Assembly (NCBI GenBank): GCA_035405645.1
Contig: DAONJL010000011.1
Span: 1-64,000 of the forward strand
Direction of reading: 5' to 3'
DNA length: 64,000 bases
From: DAONJL01 sp035405645 [NCBI: bacterium]
GTDB taxonomy: Bacteria; JAGOBX01; DAONJL01
The notes beneath the pieces were generated by a model. That model was given only the letters and a program-made list of their open reading frames with translations, had not been told where the DNA came from and ran no database searches. Shown piece by piece: positions 1 to 8,417 of this stretch. The translations under genes were made by a program, and so were the position numbers. Numbering within the stretch: the stretch's first letter is position 1; each line of letters begins with the position of its first letter.

Positions 1-331
1 GACTTAGATTTTATTTTTAATAATATATTCTTAAGAAAAGGGTATACCATGTCTGGAAACTTCCCGAAAATAAAAAAAAATTATATAATTTCGAAATTTT
101 ATAAAAATATAGAACATTTTTTAAGACTTTAAAAGAGTAGACTTTTATTTATTATTTGTATTTTGAATTGATTAGTTCTGATTTATTTTTAGAAAAAAAA
201 TTTATGTTAAGTTATTAAATATTTAAAAAATCTTTTCAATCTTTTTCTTTTTGAATAAGTGAAAAAGTATTTGAAATATAGAAAATAATGCAAATAAATT
301 TTTATTACCAGATAAATGAGAATAATTAATA
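1..331. other. AT-rich stretch without a clear gene
   Basis: No supported gene. The only reading frame of note is a 27-codon frame from the ATG at 49 (begins MSGNFPKIKK), preceded by a purine-rich AAGAAAAGGG. It resembles nothing I recognise and may be chance or the remnant of a lost gene. The stretch also holds an imperfect 24-bp palindrome at 81-104. The remainder is A/T homopolymer-rich spacer leading to the ilvE promoter. Confidence 0.5.
81..104. repeat. imperfect 24-bp palindrome
   Basis: The half sites read TTATATAATTTC and GAAATTTTATAA, mirror images apart from one mismatched pair (86/99). The centre is the 12-bp perfect palindrome AATTTCGAAATT. It could be an operator or the hairpin of a terminator for a gene to the left. 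No U-tract follows directly, so a terminator is not obvious. Confidence 0.35.
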
Positions 332-360
332 TTGACAGAAAAAATATTTCAATATAAAAT
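332..360 (+). promoter_or_regulatory. promoter of ilvE (-35 TTGACA, -10 TAAAAT)
   Basis: TTGACA at 332-337 and TAAAAT at 355-360 are separated by exactly 17 bp, a good housekeeping sigma promoter. Transcription would start near 367, giving a leader of about 22 nt that contains the AAAGGAG ribosome binding site at 374-380. The hexamer also contains an in-frame TTG, which is why a longer reading frame seems to start here. Confidence 0.7.
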
Positions 361-388
361 AAAAGAAAAAAATAAAGGAGAAGAAATT

Positions 389-1267
389 ATGGGACTTCAA
401 ATTTATATTGATGGAAAATTTGTAGATGAAAGTGAAGCAAAAATATCAGTATTTGATCATGGATTATTATATGGCGATGGTGTGTTTGAAGGAATTAGAG
501 TATATGATAATGGAATATTTGAATTAGAAGCACATTTAGAAAGGTTATATGATTCAGCAAAAGCAATAAATTTAAAAATAGAAATTCCATTTAATGAAAT
601 GATAGAATTACATTGTGAAGCGGTTCGTAGAAATAAAATAAAAGATGGATATATACGAACAGTAATAACACGAGGTAAAGGTGATTTAGGGCTTGACCCA
701 CGAAAATGTCCAAAACCAACAATATTTATAATAGCAGCAACAATAACATTATATCCACCTGAATTTTATGAAAAGGGATTAAAAATAATGACAGTTTCAA
801 CGCGGCGGAATAGACCAGATGTATTAAGCCCGCGAATAAAATCATTAAATTACTTGAATAATATAATAGCAAAAATAGAAGCAACAAATGCAGGATGTTT
901 AGAAGCAATAATGTTAAATACAGAAGGATATGTTGCAGAATGCACGGGTGATAATATTTTTTATTTAAAGAAAAATAAGATATATACACCACCAACATAT
1001 TTAGGTGCACTTGAAGGTATAACGAGAAATTCAATAATAAATATTTTGCATAATGGTGGTATAGATGTAATAGAAAAACCATTCACATTATATGAATTAT
1101 ATACAGCTGAAGAAGTATTTTTAACAGGCACAGCGGCTGAAGTAGTTCCAATTGTAGAAATTGATGCCCGTCAGATAGGAAATGGAAAGCCGGGAAAATT
1201 TACCAAACAAATAATTGCAAATTTTAAGGAATATGTAAAAAAACATAGTTATCCAGTATATAAGTAG
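389..1267 (+). CDS. ilvE: branched-chain amino acid aminotransferase
   Basis: A class IV PLP-dependent aminotransferase of 292 residues, the usual IlvE length. It would catalyse the last step of valine, leucine and isoleucine synthesis (2-oxo acid to amino acid with glutamate). Visible family marks are the N-terminal GLLYGDGVFEGIRVY block, RGKGDLGLDP, the lysine region SPRIKSLNYLNNI that holds the Schiff-base lysine, the E-x-T/C-G-D-N-I-F block (VAECTGDNIFY) and the C-terminal EEVFLTGTAAEVVPI. I chose ATG 389 because AAAGGAG lies 8 bp upstream and a consensus promoter ends at 360. The longer TTG start would lie inside the -35 box. mcsA follows after 59 nt. D-amino acid aminotransferase is the main alternative within class IV, but the motifs favour IlvE. 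Confidence 0.92.
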   Translation: MGLQIYIDGKFVDESEAKISVFDHGLLYGDGVFEGIRVYDNGIFELEAHLERLYDSAKAINLKIEIPFNEMIELHCEAVRRNKIKDGYIRTVITRGKGDLGLDPRKCPKPTIFIIAATITLYPPEFYEKGLKIMTVSTRRNRPDVLSPRIKSLNYLNNIIAKIEATNAGCLEAIMLNTEGYVAECTGDNIFYLKKNKIYTPPTYLGALEGITRNSIINILHNGGIDVIEKPFTLYELYTAEEVFLTGTAAEVVPIVEIDARQIGNGKPGKFTKQIIANFKEYVKKHSYPVYK

Positions 1268-1326
1268 AAAAGTAAAAATAAGAAATAAGTAGAATCAAAA
1301 AATTTAATAGTAAGGAAGTGATAAAT

Positions 1327-1863
1327 ATGAAATGTAATATTTGTAAAAAAGAAATAGCAACAATCCATTTGACAGAAATAATAAATAATAAAATCAAAGA
1401 AATACATGTTTGTGAGAAATGTGCAAAAGAAAAAGGAATAGAAACAGAAAAGATAAAAAGTTCATTAAATATGGCTGATTTATTCACAAGTTTAATACCT
1501 GATAAAATAAATAATAAAGGTGAGGAAGAAGTTCCTTCGTATGAAAAATTAAAATGCCAATTTTGTAATATGACTTTTTTAGAATTCAGGAGTCGAGGAA
1601 AATTTGGTTGTGCAAAATGTTATGAAACATTTAGAGAACATATAGCACCATTATTGAAGAGATTACAGGGAAGCATACAGCATACAGGAAAAGTGCCATT
1701 AAATATATCATCAAAAACGAAAGATAAATATCTTGAAATCAAGGAATTAAAAGAAAAATTAATGGAAGCAGTAAAAAATGAAGCTTATGAAGAAGCAGCG
1801 CGATTGCGTGATAAAATAAAAATATTAACATCAGGAGAAGTAGAAGAAAATGAATATAATTGA
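1327..1863 (+). CDS. mcsA: McsA-like activator of protein arginine kinase
   Basis: 178 residues. The N-terminal half carries zinc-ribbon cysteine pairs (CNIC near residue 3 and CEKC near 29, then CQFC and CAKC near 76-96). The C-terminal end carries a UVR (UvrB/UvrC) coiled-coil motif around LKEKLMEAVKNEAYEEAARL. This is the McsA architecture; McsA activates the arginine kinase McsB and feeds the ClpC protease system. I prefer ATG 1327, 8 bp after AGGAAG; the GTG at 1318 overlaps that Shine-Dalgarno site. It overlaps mcsB by 14 nt, implying translational coupling. The CtsR repressor that heads this operon in Bacillus is not in front of it. Confidence 0.87.
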   Translation: MKCNICKKEIATIHLTEIINNKIKEIHVCEKCAKEKGIETEKIKSSLNMADLFTSLIPDKINNKGEEEVPSYEKLKCQFCNMTFLEFRSRGKFGCAKCYETFREHIAPLLKRLQGSIQHTGKVPLNISSKTKDKYLEIKELKEKLMEAVKNEAYEEAARLRDKIKILTSGEVEENEYN

Positions 1864-2896
1864 AGAATTAATTAAAACACCGGAAAAATGGCTAGATGGA
1901 AAAGGACCATATTCAGATATAGTAATAAGTAGTAGAATAAGATTAGCACGTAATTTAGCAAATTTTCCATTTCCAAATCAAGCCACAAAAGAAGAGTTAA
2001 ATAATATAAAAAATTTAGTAGAAACAAAGATAAAAAAAATTAAATCATTTAAAGATTTATTTGTGATTAAATTAAATGAAATAGAAGAGATAGATAAACA
2101 CATTTTAATTGAACGACATTTGATGAGTCACGATATGTTAGAAAAACCTGATGGCATGGTAATAGTAAATGAAGAAGAAGAAGTAAGTATATTGGTGAAT
2201 GAAGAAGACCATTTAAGATTACAGGTATTAACATCAGGTTTGCAATTAAAAAAATGCTGGAAAATAATAAATGAATTAGATGATGCAATAGAAAAAGAGA
2301 TGCAGTATGCCTTTTCATCAGAATATGGATATTTAACTTCCTGTCCAACAAATGTAGGAACAGGACTTCGTGCATCAGTTTTAGTTCATTTACCAGGTTT
2401 AGTATTATCAAAACATATAAATCAAGTATTAAAAAGTTTGGCGAATATAGGAATTGCTGTGCGTGGTTATTATGGTGAAGGCACAGAAGTAATTGGGAAT
2501 TTTTATCAAATATCAAATCAATTGACATTAGGAAAAGAAGAAAATACAATAATAGATGACCTTGAAAAGATAATAAAAAAAATAATAGAGAATGAGTTAC
2601 AATCAAGAGAAATATTATATAATGAGTTAAAAATTGATTTAGAAGACCAGATTTTTCGTGCTTATGGAATATTAAAAAATGCACGAATAATATCATCAAA
2701 AGAAGCAACAGAATTATTATCAACATTAAAATTAGGAATTGATTTAAAATTAATAAAAGATATAGAAACATCTGTATTAAATGAATTATTAATATTTACA
2801 CAACCATCACATTTGCAAAAAAAGAAAAAAAAATTAATGGAAGCAAAAGCAAGAGATATAGAACGCGCCCAAATAATACGACAGCGATTAGCTTAG
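1850..2896 (+). CDS. mcsB: protein arginine kinase McsB
   Basis: 348 residues, matching the length of bacterial McsB, a phosphagen-kinase-fold enzyme that phosphorylates arginine residues of proteins using ATP and so marks them for ClpCP degradation. Family motifs seen are VISSRIRLARNL (about residues 25-36), the ERHLMS stretch near 87, and the signature block SCPTNVGTGLRASVLVHLP near residues 164-182, which includes the catalytic cysteine region. It lies between mcsA (14-nt overlap) and clpC (45-nt gap with its own AGAGGTG site). The set mcsA-mcsB-clpC is the functional core of the pArg pathway. Finding it in a genome with outer membrane genes is uncommon but recorded for some non-Firmicutes. 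Confidence 0.93.
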   Translation: MNIIEELIKTPEKWLDGKGPYSDIVISSRIRLARNLANFPFPNQATKEELNNIKNLVETKIKKIKSFKDLFVIKLNEIEEIDKHILIERHLMSHDMLEKPDGMVIVNEEEEVSILVNEEDHLRLQVLTSGLQLKKCWKIINELDDAIEKEMQYAFSSEYGYLTSCPTNVGTGLRASVLVHLPGLVLSKHINQVLKSLANIGIAVRGYYGEGTEVIGNFYQISNQLTLGKEENTIIDDLEKIIKKIIENELQSREILYNELKIDLEDQIFRAYGILKNARIISSKEATELLSTLKLGIDLKLIKDIETSVLNELLIFTQPSHLQKKKKKLMEAKARDIERAQIIRQRLA

Positions 2897-2941
2897 CCAT
2901 TATTAGTTGAAGTAATCAAAGCAAAAAGAGGTGAAATATAA

Positions 2942-5422
2942 ATGTTTGAAAATTTTACAAATAGAGCAAAATTAATATTAAAATATGCACGCGAAGAAGC
3001 AGTTGTACTCGGGCATAATGCTGTTGGAACAGAACATTTATTATTGGGTTTATTGAAATTAAGAGAAGGCGTGGCTTATGAAGTATTATTAGAAATGGAT
3101 ATAACAGAAAAAGATATAAAAGATGAATTAAATCATTTTATTTTACCGGGTAATAAAAATCAGAAGTTAAATCCAAATGAATTAGTATTAACACCACGGG
3201 CTAAAAGTGTATTACAATTAGCAGTAAATGCAGCAAAAAATTTGGGACATCCATTTATAGGCACAGAACATATATTACTTGCATTATTAGAAGAAGGTGA
3301 AGGTATAGCAGCGAGGGTATTAAATTCACTTGAAATAAAACCAGAAATTTTATTAAAGAAAATATTAAGTAAATTAGAGAGTATGGGTGCAGGTGAATCT
3401 TTTGATGATAATAATCAAAATGAGCCACCATTTATTCATTCAACACCATTTCATCCATTTGTTCAAAAACCAATGCAACGGGGAAAAATATTAGAACGAT
3501 TTGCAGTAAATTTAACACAACAAGCAATAGAAAAAAAATTAGAACCAATAATAGGAAGAGATAAAGAAATAACAACACTTAGCCAGATATTATTAAGGAA
3601 AACAAAGAATAACCCAATAATAATTGGAGAAGCGGGTGTAGGTAAAACAGCAGTAGTATATGGTTTAGCACAAAGAATTGCAAGTGGTGGAGTTCCTTCT
3701 GTATTAAGAAAAAAAGAAATTTTATTACTTGATATAGCAGGATTATTAGCAGGGACAAAATATAGAGGTGAATTTGAGCAGCGCATAAAATCAGTAATTG
3801 ATGAAGCAAAGCAATCACAAAATATTATGTTATTTATTGATGAGATACACACAATAATAGGAGCAGGTAGTGCAGAAGGGACACTTGATGCAGCACATAT
3901 GTTAAAGCAACCATTATCGCAAGGTGAAATACAGGTTATTGGAGCAACAACGATAGATGAATATAGAAAATATATAGAAAAAGATAAAGCATTAATGCGC
4001 AGGTTTCAGGCAGTAACAATAGAAGAACCATCAGTTGATGAAACAATAGAAATATTAAAAGGCTTGCGTGAATCATTTGAAATGCATCATAAGATAAATA
4101 TAAGTGATGAAGCAATAGAAACAGCAGTTAAATTATCAAGTATATATTTAACAGATAGAAAATTACCAGATAAAGCAATAGATTTACTTGATGAAGCAGG
4201 TGCAAGAAAAAAGATAAGTATTCAAGAATTACCAGATGAGTTAGCAAAGTTAGAAGAAGAATCGAAGAAATTAGATAATTTAAAAATGATGGCTGTAAAA
4301 AAACAGGATTTTGAAAATGCTGCCAAATATCGAGATGAACAACAGATAATATTAAAGAAGATACAAAATTTTAAGAATAAATTAGAGGTGAATTCAAATA
4401 AAGAAAATAAAATAACAGATATAGATGTAGCAGCAGTTATTTCTGATTGGACTGGAATACCACTAAATAAATTAAATGAAAAAGAATCATATAAATTATT
4501 AAATTTAGAAAGAGAATTACATCGAAGAGTAATAGCCCAAAACGAAGCAATAGAAATAATATCAAAATGTATAAGACGTTCAAGAACAGGCTTAAAAAGC
4601 GCCAAAAAACCAATTGGTTCGTTTATTTTTTTAGGACCAACAGGTGTAGGTAAAACAGAATTAGCAAGAGCATTAGCAGAAACATTATTTGGCAGCGAAG
4701 AAGCATTAATAAGAATTGATATGTCAGAATTTATGGAAAAATTCAGTGTTTCAAGATTAATAGGTGCTCCACCAGGTTATGTTGGTTATCAGGAAGGCGG
4801 AGAATTAACAGAGAAAGTGCGTAGAAAACCATATTCAGTTGTTTTGTTTGATGAAATAGAAAAAGCACATCCTGATATTTTTAATATTCTTTTACAGGTT
4901 CTTGATGAAGGTCAATTAAGTGATAATTTAGGACATAAAGTAAATTTTAAAAATACAATTATTATTATGACATCAAATATAGGAGCAAAAGAGATTGTGA
5001 AGGATAAAAGTTTTGGTTTTGCAGTAATGGATAAAGAAGCAAGTTATGAAGATATGAAAAAGAAAGTTCTTGCAGAAGTTAAAAAAGTCTTTAGACCAGA
5101 ATTTTTAAATAGAATAGATGAAACGATTGTTTTTCATCCTTTATCCAGAGAAAATTTAATTGAAATAATTGATATAATGTTAAGAGAAATCCATAAAACA
5201 ATAGAAGAGAAAGAGATGTTTTTAATTGTATCAGAAGAAGCAAAACAATTTTTAATTGATAAAGGTTATGATGAGAAATATGGAGCAAGACCATTAAGAA
5301 GGGCAATACAGAAATATATTGAAGACCCACTTTCAATGGAACTACTTGAGAATACATTTAAACCAGGCGATAAAATTAATACAAAAGTTGAGAATGATAA
5401 GATAATATTTATTAAAGGATAA
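2942..5422 (+). CDS. clpC: ATP-dependent Clp protease ATP-binding subunit ClpC
   Basis: 826-residue class 1 Hsp100 unfoldase of ordinary ClpC length. Order seen: double Clp-N repeat (about 1-145), first AAA+ module with Walker A GEAGVGKTAVV and Walker B LFIDEIHTI, a short ClpC-type middle domain with a UVR-like coiled coil (KKQDFENAAKYRDE), and a second AAA+ module with Walker A GPTGVGKTELA and Walker B VLFDEIEKAHPD, then the D2-small domain. The short middle domain and the McsA/McsB context separate ClpC from ClpB. The Clp-N domain would bind phospho-arginine on McsB substrates and pass them to ClpP, which is not in this window. Ribosome binding site AGAGGTGA lies at about 2928-2935. Confidence 0.95.
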   Translation: MFENFTNRAKLILKYAREEAVVLGHNAVGTEHLLLGLLKLREGVAYEVLLEMDITEKDIKDELNHFILPGNKNQKLNPNELVLTPRAKSVLQLAVNAAKNLGHPFIGTEHILLALLEEGEGIAARVLNSLEIKPEILLKKILSKLESMGAGESFDDNNQNEPPFIHSTPFHPFVQKPMQRGKILERFAVNLTQQAIEKKLEPIIGRDKEITTLSQILLRKTKNNPIIIGEAGVGKTAVVYGLAQRIASGGVPSVLRKKEILLLDIAGLLAGTKYRGEFEQRIKSVIDEAKQSQNIMLFIDEIHTIIGAGSAEGTLDAAHMLKQPLSQGEIQVIGATTIDEYRKYIEKDKALMRRFQAVTIEEPSVDETIEILKGLRESFEMHHKINISDEAIETAVKLSSIYLTDRKLPDKAIDLLDEAGARKKISIQELPDELAKLEEESKKLDNLKMMAVKKQDFENAAKYRDEQQIILKKIQNFKNKLEVNSNKENKITDIDVAAVISDWTGIPLNKLNEKESYKLLNLERELHRRVIAQNEAIEIISKCIRRSRTGLKSAKKPIGSFIFLGPTGVGKTELARALAETLFGSEEALIRIDMSEFMEKFSVSRLIGAPPGYVGYQEGGELTEKVRRKPYSVVLFDEIEKAHPDIFNILLQVLDEGQLSDNLGHKVNFKNTIIIMTSNIGAKEIVKDKSFGFAVMDKEASYEDMKKKVLAEVKKVFRPEFLNRIDETIVFHPLSRENLIEIIDIMLREIHKTIEEKEMFLIVSEEAKQFLIDKGYDEKYGARPLRRAIQKYIEDPLSMELLENTFKPGDKINTKVENDKIIFIKG

Positions 5423-5428
5423 TAAAAT

Positions 5429-6013
5429 ATGCGAGCAGCAGAAATAGCAAGAAAAACGAATGAAACAGATATAAGAGTAAAAATAAACCTTGATGGAACA
5501 GGGAAATATAAAATATCAACACCAAATCATTTTTTAAATCATATGCTCGAATTATTTTCAAAGCATAGTTTTATTGACCTTGAAATAATTGCAACAGGTG
5601 ATGTAAATATTGATTTTCATCATACTGTTGAAGATATTGGGATATGTTTAGGACAGGCATTTAATCATGCGCTTGGAACAAAAGAAAAAATAAATCGATA
5701 TGGATTTTTTATTTTACCAATGGATGAAAGTTTAGCATGTGTTGCTATTGATATTTGTAATCGTTCGCATTTTTCTTTAACAGGTAATTTTTCTTCTTTT
5801 GAAACAGGTGATTTTGATATTGAATTATTAAAAGAGTTTTTACAGAAATTTACTGATAATTCAAAAATAACTTTACATATTGATTTATTAAAGAGTTCAA
5901 ATTTACATCATTCAATAGAAGCAATATTTAAATGCATGGCAAAAGCAATAAATATGGCAATTTCAATAAATCCAAAAATAGAAAGAGCAATGAGCACGAA
6001 AGGAGTATTATGA
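5429..6013 (+). CDS. hisB: imidazoleglycerol-phosphate dehydratase
   Basis: 194 residues, the normal monofunctional HisB size. It would dehydrate imidazole glycerol phosphate to imidazole acetol phosphate in histidine synthesis. The Mn-binding histidine motifs are present: HFLNHMLELFSKHS near residue 33, DFHHTVEDIGICLGQA near 67-82, and LHHSIEAIFKCMAKA near 157. It starts 6 nt after the clpC stop and overlaps hisH by 4 nt (ATGA), so the two his genes are translationally coupled. No N-terminal phosphatase domain is present. Confidence 0.95.
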   Translation: MRAAEIARKTNETDIRVKINLDGTGKYKISTPNHFLNHMLELFSKHSFIDLEIIATGDVNIDFHHTVEDIGICLGQAFNHALGTKEKINRYGFFILPMDESLACVAIDICNRSHFSLTGNFSSFETGDFDIELLKEFLQKFTDNSKITLHIDLLKSSNLHHSIEAIFKCMAKAINMAISINPKIERAMSTKGVL

Positions 6014-6630
6014 TAGCAATAGTAAATTATGGAATAGGAAATGTTAATAGTGTAATTAAAGCATTTCAATTATTTTCAAATGAAATTGAATTCACTGATG
6101 ATCCAGAAAAAATAAGGAAATCAAAAGCAATAGTATTACCTGGCGTGAGTTCATTTGGTGCTGCTATGGAAGAATTAGAAAAGAGGAATTTAGTCCAGTT
6201 ATTAAAAGATGAGATAGAAAAAGGCAAAATATTTTTTGGAATATGTGTTGGTATTCAATTACTTTTTGAAGAAAGTGAAGAAACACCGGGTATCAAAGGA
6301 TTATCAATATTTAAAGGTAAAGTAAAAAAATTTGAAGATACATATTATTCAGTTCCACAAATTGGTTGGAATCAAATTTCAATAATTAAAAGAGATAATC
6401 CAATTTTGAAAAATATAAATAATGATTATTTTTATTTTGTGCATTCATATTATGTTGAACCAGAAGATAAAGAAATAATAGCATCAACAACTGATTATGG
6501 AGTAGTTTATCCTTCAACAATCTGGCATAAAAATATTTTTGCAGTACAATTTCATCCTGAAAAAAGCCAGAATATAGGTTTGAAATTATTAAAAAATTTT
6601 GTTCAATTTGTTTATAATAATAATGGTTGA
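6010..6630 (+). CDS. hisH: imidazole glycerol phosphate synthase, glutaminase subunit HisH
   Basis: 206-residue class I glutamine amidotransferase. It would release ammonia from glutamine for HisF, which is not in the window. Signature elements are the N-terminal VNYGIGNVNSVIKAF, the oxyanion PGVSSFGAAM, the nucleophile elbow FGICVGIQLLFE (catalytic Cys), GWNQI, the FVHSYYVEP block, and the His-Glu pair in FAVQFHPEKSQ. I use ATG 6010 with the AGGAG at 6001-6005, overlapping the hisB stop. An upstream in-frame start lies deep in hisB and is not credible. Confidence 0.95.
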   Translation: MIAIVNYGIGNVNSVIKAFQLFSNEIEFTDDPEKIRKSKAIVLPGVSSFGAAMEELEKRNLVQLLKDEIEKGKIFFGICVGIQLLFEESEETPGIKGLSIFKGKVKKFEDTYYSVPQIGWNQISIIKRDNPILKNINNDYFYFVHSYYVEPEDKEIIASTTDYGVVYPSTIWHKNIFAVQFHPEKSQNIGLKLLKNFVQFVYNNNG

Positions 6631-7330
6631 ATATTTAAGAAAAGAGATAAATGATTATTTAAAGAAGAATCAAAATAAATCAGCAATAGAAAAATTAAAA
6701 AAGATAATTAATTTAAGAATAAACACTCCATATAAAAATTTCCCTTTTAAAAATGAAAAAGAAGGAGAAATTCCATTTTTCCCATTAGCATATTCTGATT
6801 GCACATCTTTTGTTTTGACTTCAATAGCACTTGCTTTATCTAATAATATTCAAGAAGCAAAACAGAATATAATCAAAATTCATTATAAAGAAAACAAAGT
6901 AAATTATGAAAATAGATTTCATTTTACAGAAGAGCGAATAATAAAATCAAAATATTTTAAAAATATTACAAATAGAATTTTTAAAGTATATGATGAAATT
7001 TCATTAGTATTAAATAAAAGAGATAATGGTTCGCGATTAATTGATATTAATTTTAAAAAAAGAGTCAAAATATTTTATGTATCAAAATTTGAATTTTTAA
7101 AAAATAAAAATTTAATAAATGAAGGATTAGTAAATATAGCATTTGGAAAATTAAGGAATATAAAAAATGGGCATTTTATATCACACGAAGGTTTTTTATT
7201 AGAAAACAAATATTTGATTCATTCATCAAAAGAGCAAGGAAAAGTAGTAAAAATTGATATAGAAAAATATTTAGAAGAAAAAGAATTTGATGGAATCATA
7301 ATAATTAAATTAAATCTTGACATAGATTAA
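6623..7330 (+). CDS. DUF1460 family, N-acetylmuramoyl-L-alanine amidase-like protein
   Basis: 235 residues from ATG 6623, overlapping the hisH stop by 8 nt. It resembles the DUF1460 (amidase-like, NlpC/P60-related) family: TPYKNFPF, then the cysteine block YSDCTSFVLTSIALAL (about residues 60-75), the FHFTEERI stretch, and the C-terminal GHFISHEGFL with His and LIHSSKEQGKV. Cys in DCTSF and His in ISHEG would be the catalytic pair by analogy. No signal peptide is seen, whereas many DUF1460 proteins are exported, so the target might not be peptidoglycan. Position after hisH is probably transcriptional convenience, not a histidine role. Confidence 0.65.
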   Translation: MVEYLRKEINDYLKKNQNKSAIEKLKKIINLRINTPYKNFPFKNEKEGEIPFFPLAYSDCTSFVLTSIALALSNNIQEAKQNIIKIHYKENKVNYENRFHFTEERIIKSKYFKNITNRIFKVYDEISLVLNKRDNGSRLIDINFKKRVKIFYVSKFEFLKNKNLINEGLVNIAFGKLRNIKNGHFISHEGFLLENKYLIHSSKEQGKVVKIDIEKYLEEKEFDGIIIIKLNLDID

Positions 7331-7338
7331 ATTATAAG

Positions 7339-7362
7339 TTTTAATTTTATAAAAAATTAAAA
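7339..7362. terminator. AT-only hairpin between convergent genes
   Basis: TTTTAATTTT (7339-7348) and AAAATTAAAA (7353-7362) form a 10-bp perfect inverted repeat with a 4-nt loop, flanked by T-rich sequence on both strands. It lies just after the stop of the DUF1460 gene and overlaps the stop of the - strand gene, so it could end transcription from both sides. The stem has no G-C pair and would be weak. Confidence 0.35.
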
Positions 7363-7614
7363 TTTTTCATTTGTAGCTGGTTTTGGATTTTCAAAACCTT
7401 GTTCAATAGTTATAGGACTTAATGGTGCTTTGATACCAGTTTTTGGAACAAAGAAAAATATAAGTATTATAAGAACAATAGTAATATAGATTATATATTT
7501 TATTGGATGTGGATTTTTAATATACCATATAATTTTTGGTAATTGATATTTATTATATAATTTTATATACAATTCAGGATATTTTTTTTTGATGAATTTT
7601 AAAATTAAATTCAT
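7357..7614 (-). CDS. small single-pass membrane protein of unknown function
   Basis: 85 residues on the - strand, the only plausible reverse gene in the first 32 kb. The sequence is not of the Leu/His/Tyr-rich kind typical of antisense shadows. It has a basic N-terminal half (FIKKKYPELYIKLYNKY), a transmembrane segment YIIYITIVLIILIFFFV (about residues 40-57), and a Pro/Glu-bearing tail (GIKAPLSPITIEQGF). Its codons often end in T (ACT, GGT, CCT), unlike + strand neighbours. No Shine-Dalgarno is visible. Its start overlaps the possible ATG start of the next + gene, so one of the two starts must be reconsidered. I do not recognise a family. Confidence 0.5.
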   Translation of the reverse strand: MNLILKFIKKKYPELYIKLYNKYQLPKIIWYIKNPHPIKYIIYITIVLIILIFFFVPKTGIKAPLSPITIEQGFENPKPATNEKF

Positions 7615-8167
7615 AATAAATATTTTAATAATAATTAAAAAATTGTCAAGATTATTGTTTTGTTATTTTGTTTTGTTTTTAGCATTAAATTTATTCGCAT
7701 CAGAAAATCAGATAAGGCAATTAAAAGAAAAAGCAGAGAAATTAGAAAGCGAAGGAAAATATTTTGAAGCATTAAAGATAAATGAGCAAATTCTTGAAAT
7801 AATAAGAAAAGGGGAAATTGAAAATAAACAGAAAGAAATTCGAGTTCCAGAGAAAGTTGAACCAAAAAAGACAGAAGAAAAAAAAATAGAGAAAAGAGTA
7901 AAAGAAGAGAAAATAATAATTACCGATAGCAAAGAAAAAAAAGAGCGAGAAAAACCATTATTTGCAGTTGGTGATTATGTTCGTTTATTACAAAATACAA
8001 TATTGCGTGATAAAGATAATCGAATAATAAAAGTATTAAGTAAAAATACAATAATAATAATAATAGAAATAACAGAAGCAAAAATTAAAATACAGAAATT
8101 TGATTTAACAGGTTATATTGCAAAAGAAGATTTTATTATAGAGAAAGTAACAATAAAAGATGAATGA
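7592..8167 (+). CDS. exported coiled-coil protein with C-terminal SH3-like domain
   Basis: 191 residues from ATG 7592. A hydrophobic segment LLFCYFVLFLALNLFA followed by SENQ looks like a signal peptide. A Lys/Glu-rich heptad region (about residues 43-125) is predicted coiled coil by eye. The end (FAVGDYVRLLQNTILRDKDN to YIAKEDFII) looks like a bacterial SH3-like fold. The start is uncertain: TTG 7643 would give a tidy signal peptide (MSRLLFCYF) and avoid overlap with the divergent small membrane gene; neither start has a clear Shine-Dalgarno. The 3' end overlaps the next gene by 8 nt. Probably a periplasmic or surface protein of unknown role. Confidence 0.6.
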   Translation: MNFKIKFIINILIIIKKLSRLLFCYFVLFLALNLFASENQIRQLKEKAEKLESEGKYFEALKINEQILEIIRKGEIENKQKEIRVPEKVEPKKTEEKKIEKRVKEEKIIITDSKEKKEREKPLFAVGDYVRLLQNTILRDKDNRIIKVLSKNTIIIIIEITEAKIKIQKFDLTGYIAKEDFIIEKVTIKDE

Positions 8168-8402
8168 AGATTTATTAAAAGGAAGTCATCCAATAGTGAT
8201 AGAAGCAGTGAGAAATAAAAATAAAGTTGCAATTGGGATAGTAAATACAAAAAAATTAAAAAGCAGAGAAAGTGAATTTGTTTATTCTTTTTTAAGAAAA
8301 AATCCAGAATATATTTTTTATGATGTTGAGAGAAAAGAATTTGAGAATAAATATATTTTTATAAAACCATATACAGATGAAGAAATAATAATAATTGATT
8401 AA
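8160..8402 (+). CDS. conserved-looking small protein of unknown function
   Basis: 80 residues, starting inside the end of the preceding gene. It is charged and soluble with no signal peptide, transmembrane segment or Cys. Alternating hydrophobic strands (VIEAVRNKNKVAIGIVN, YIFIKPYTDEEIIIID) suggest a small alpha/beta or beta fold. It lies 15 nt before a response regulator. I recognise no family. The tight spacing and coding-like composition support a real gene. Confidence 0.6.
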   Translation: MNEDLLKGSHPIVIEAVRNKNKVAIGIVNTKKLKSRESEFVYSFLRKNPEYIFYDVERKEFENKYIFIKPYTDEEIIIID

Positions 8403-8417
8403 AATGGAGATTATTAT

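Noticed and set aside
332-388. Longer N-terminus for the aminotransferase starting at TTG 332
   Set aside because: The TTG is the -35 box of a consensus promoter whose -10 ends at 360. The ATG at 389 has a proper AAAGGAG site and matches family length.
6599-6622. TTG 6599 start for the DUF1460 gene
   Set aside because: It would lie 32 nt inside hisH without a ribosome binding site; ATG 6623 gives a usual short overlap.
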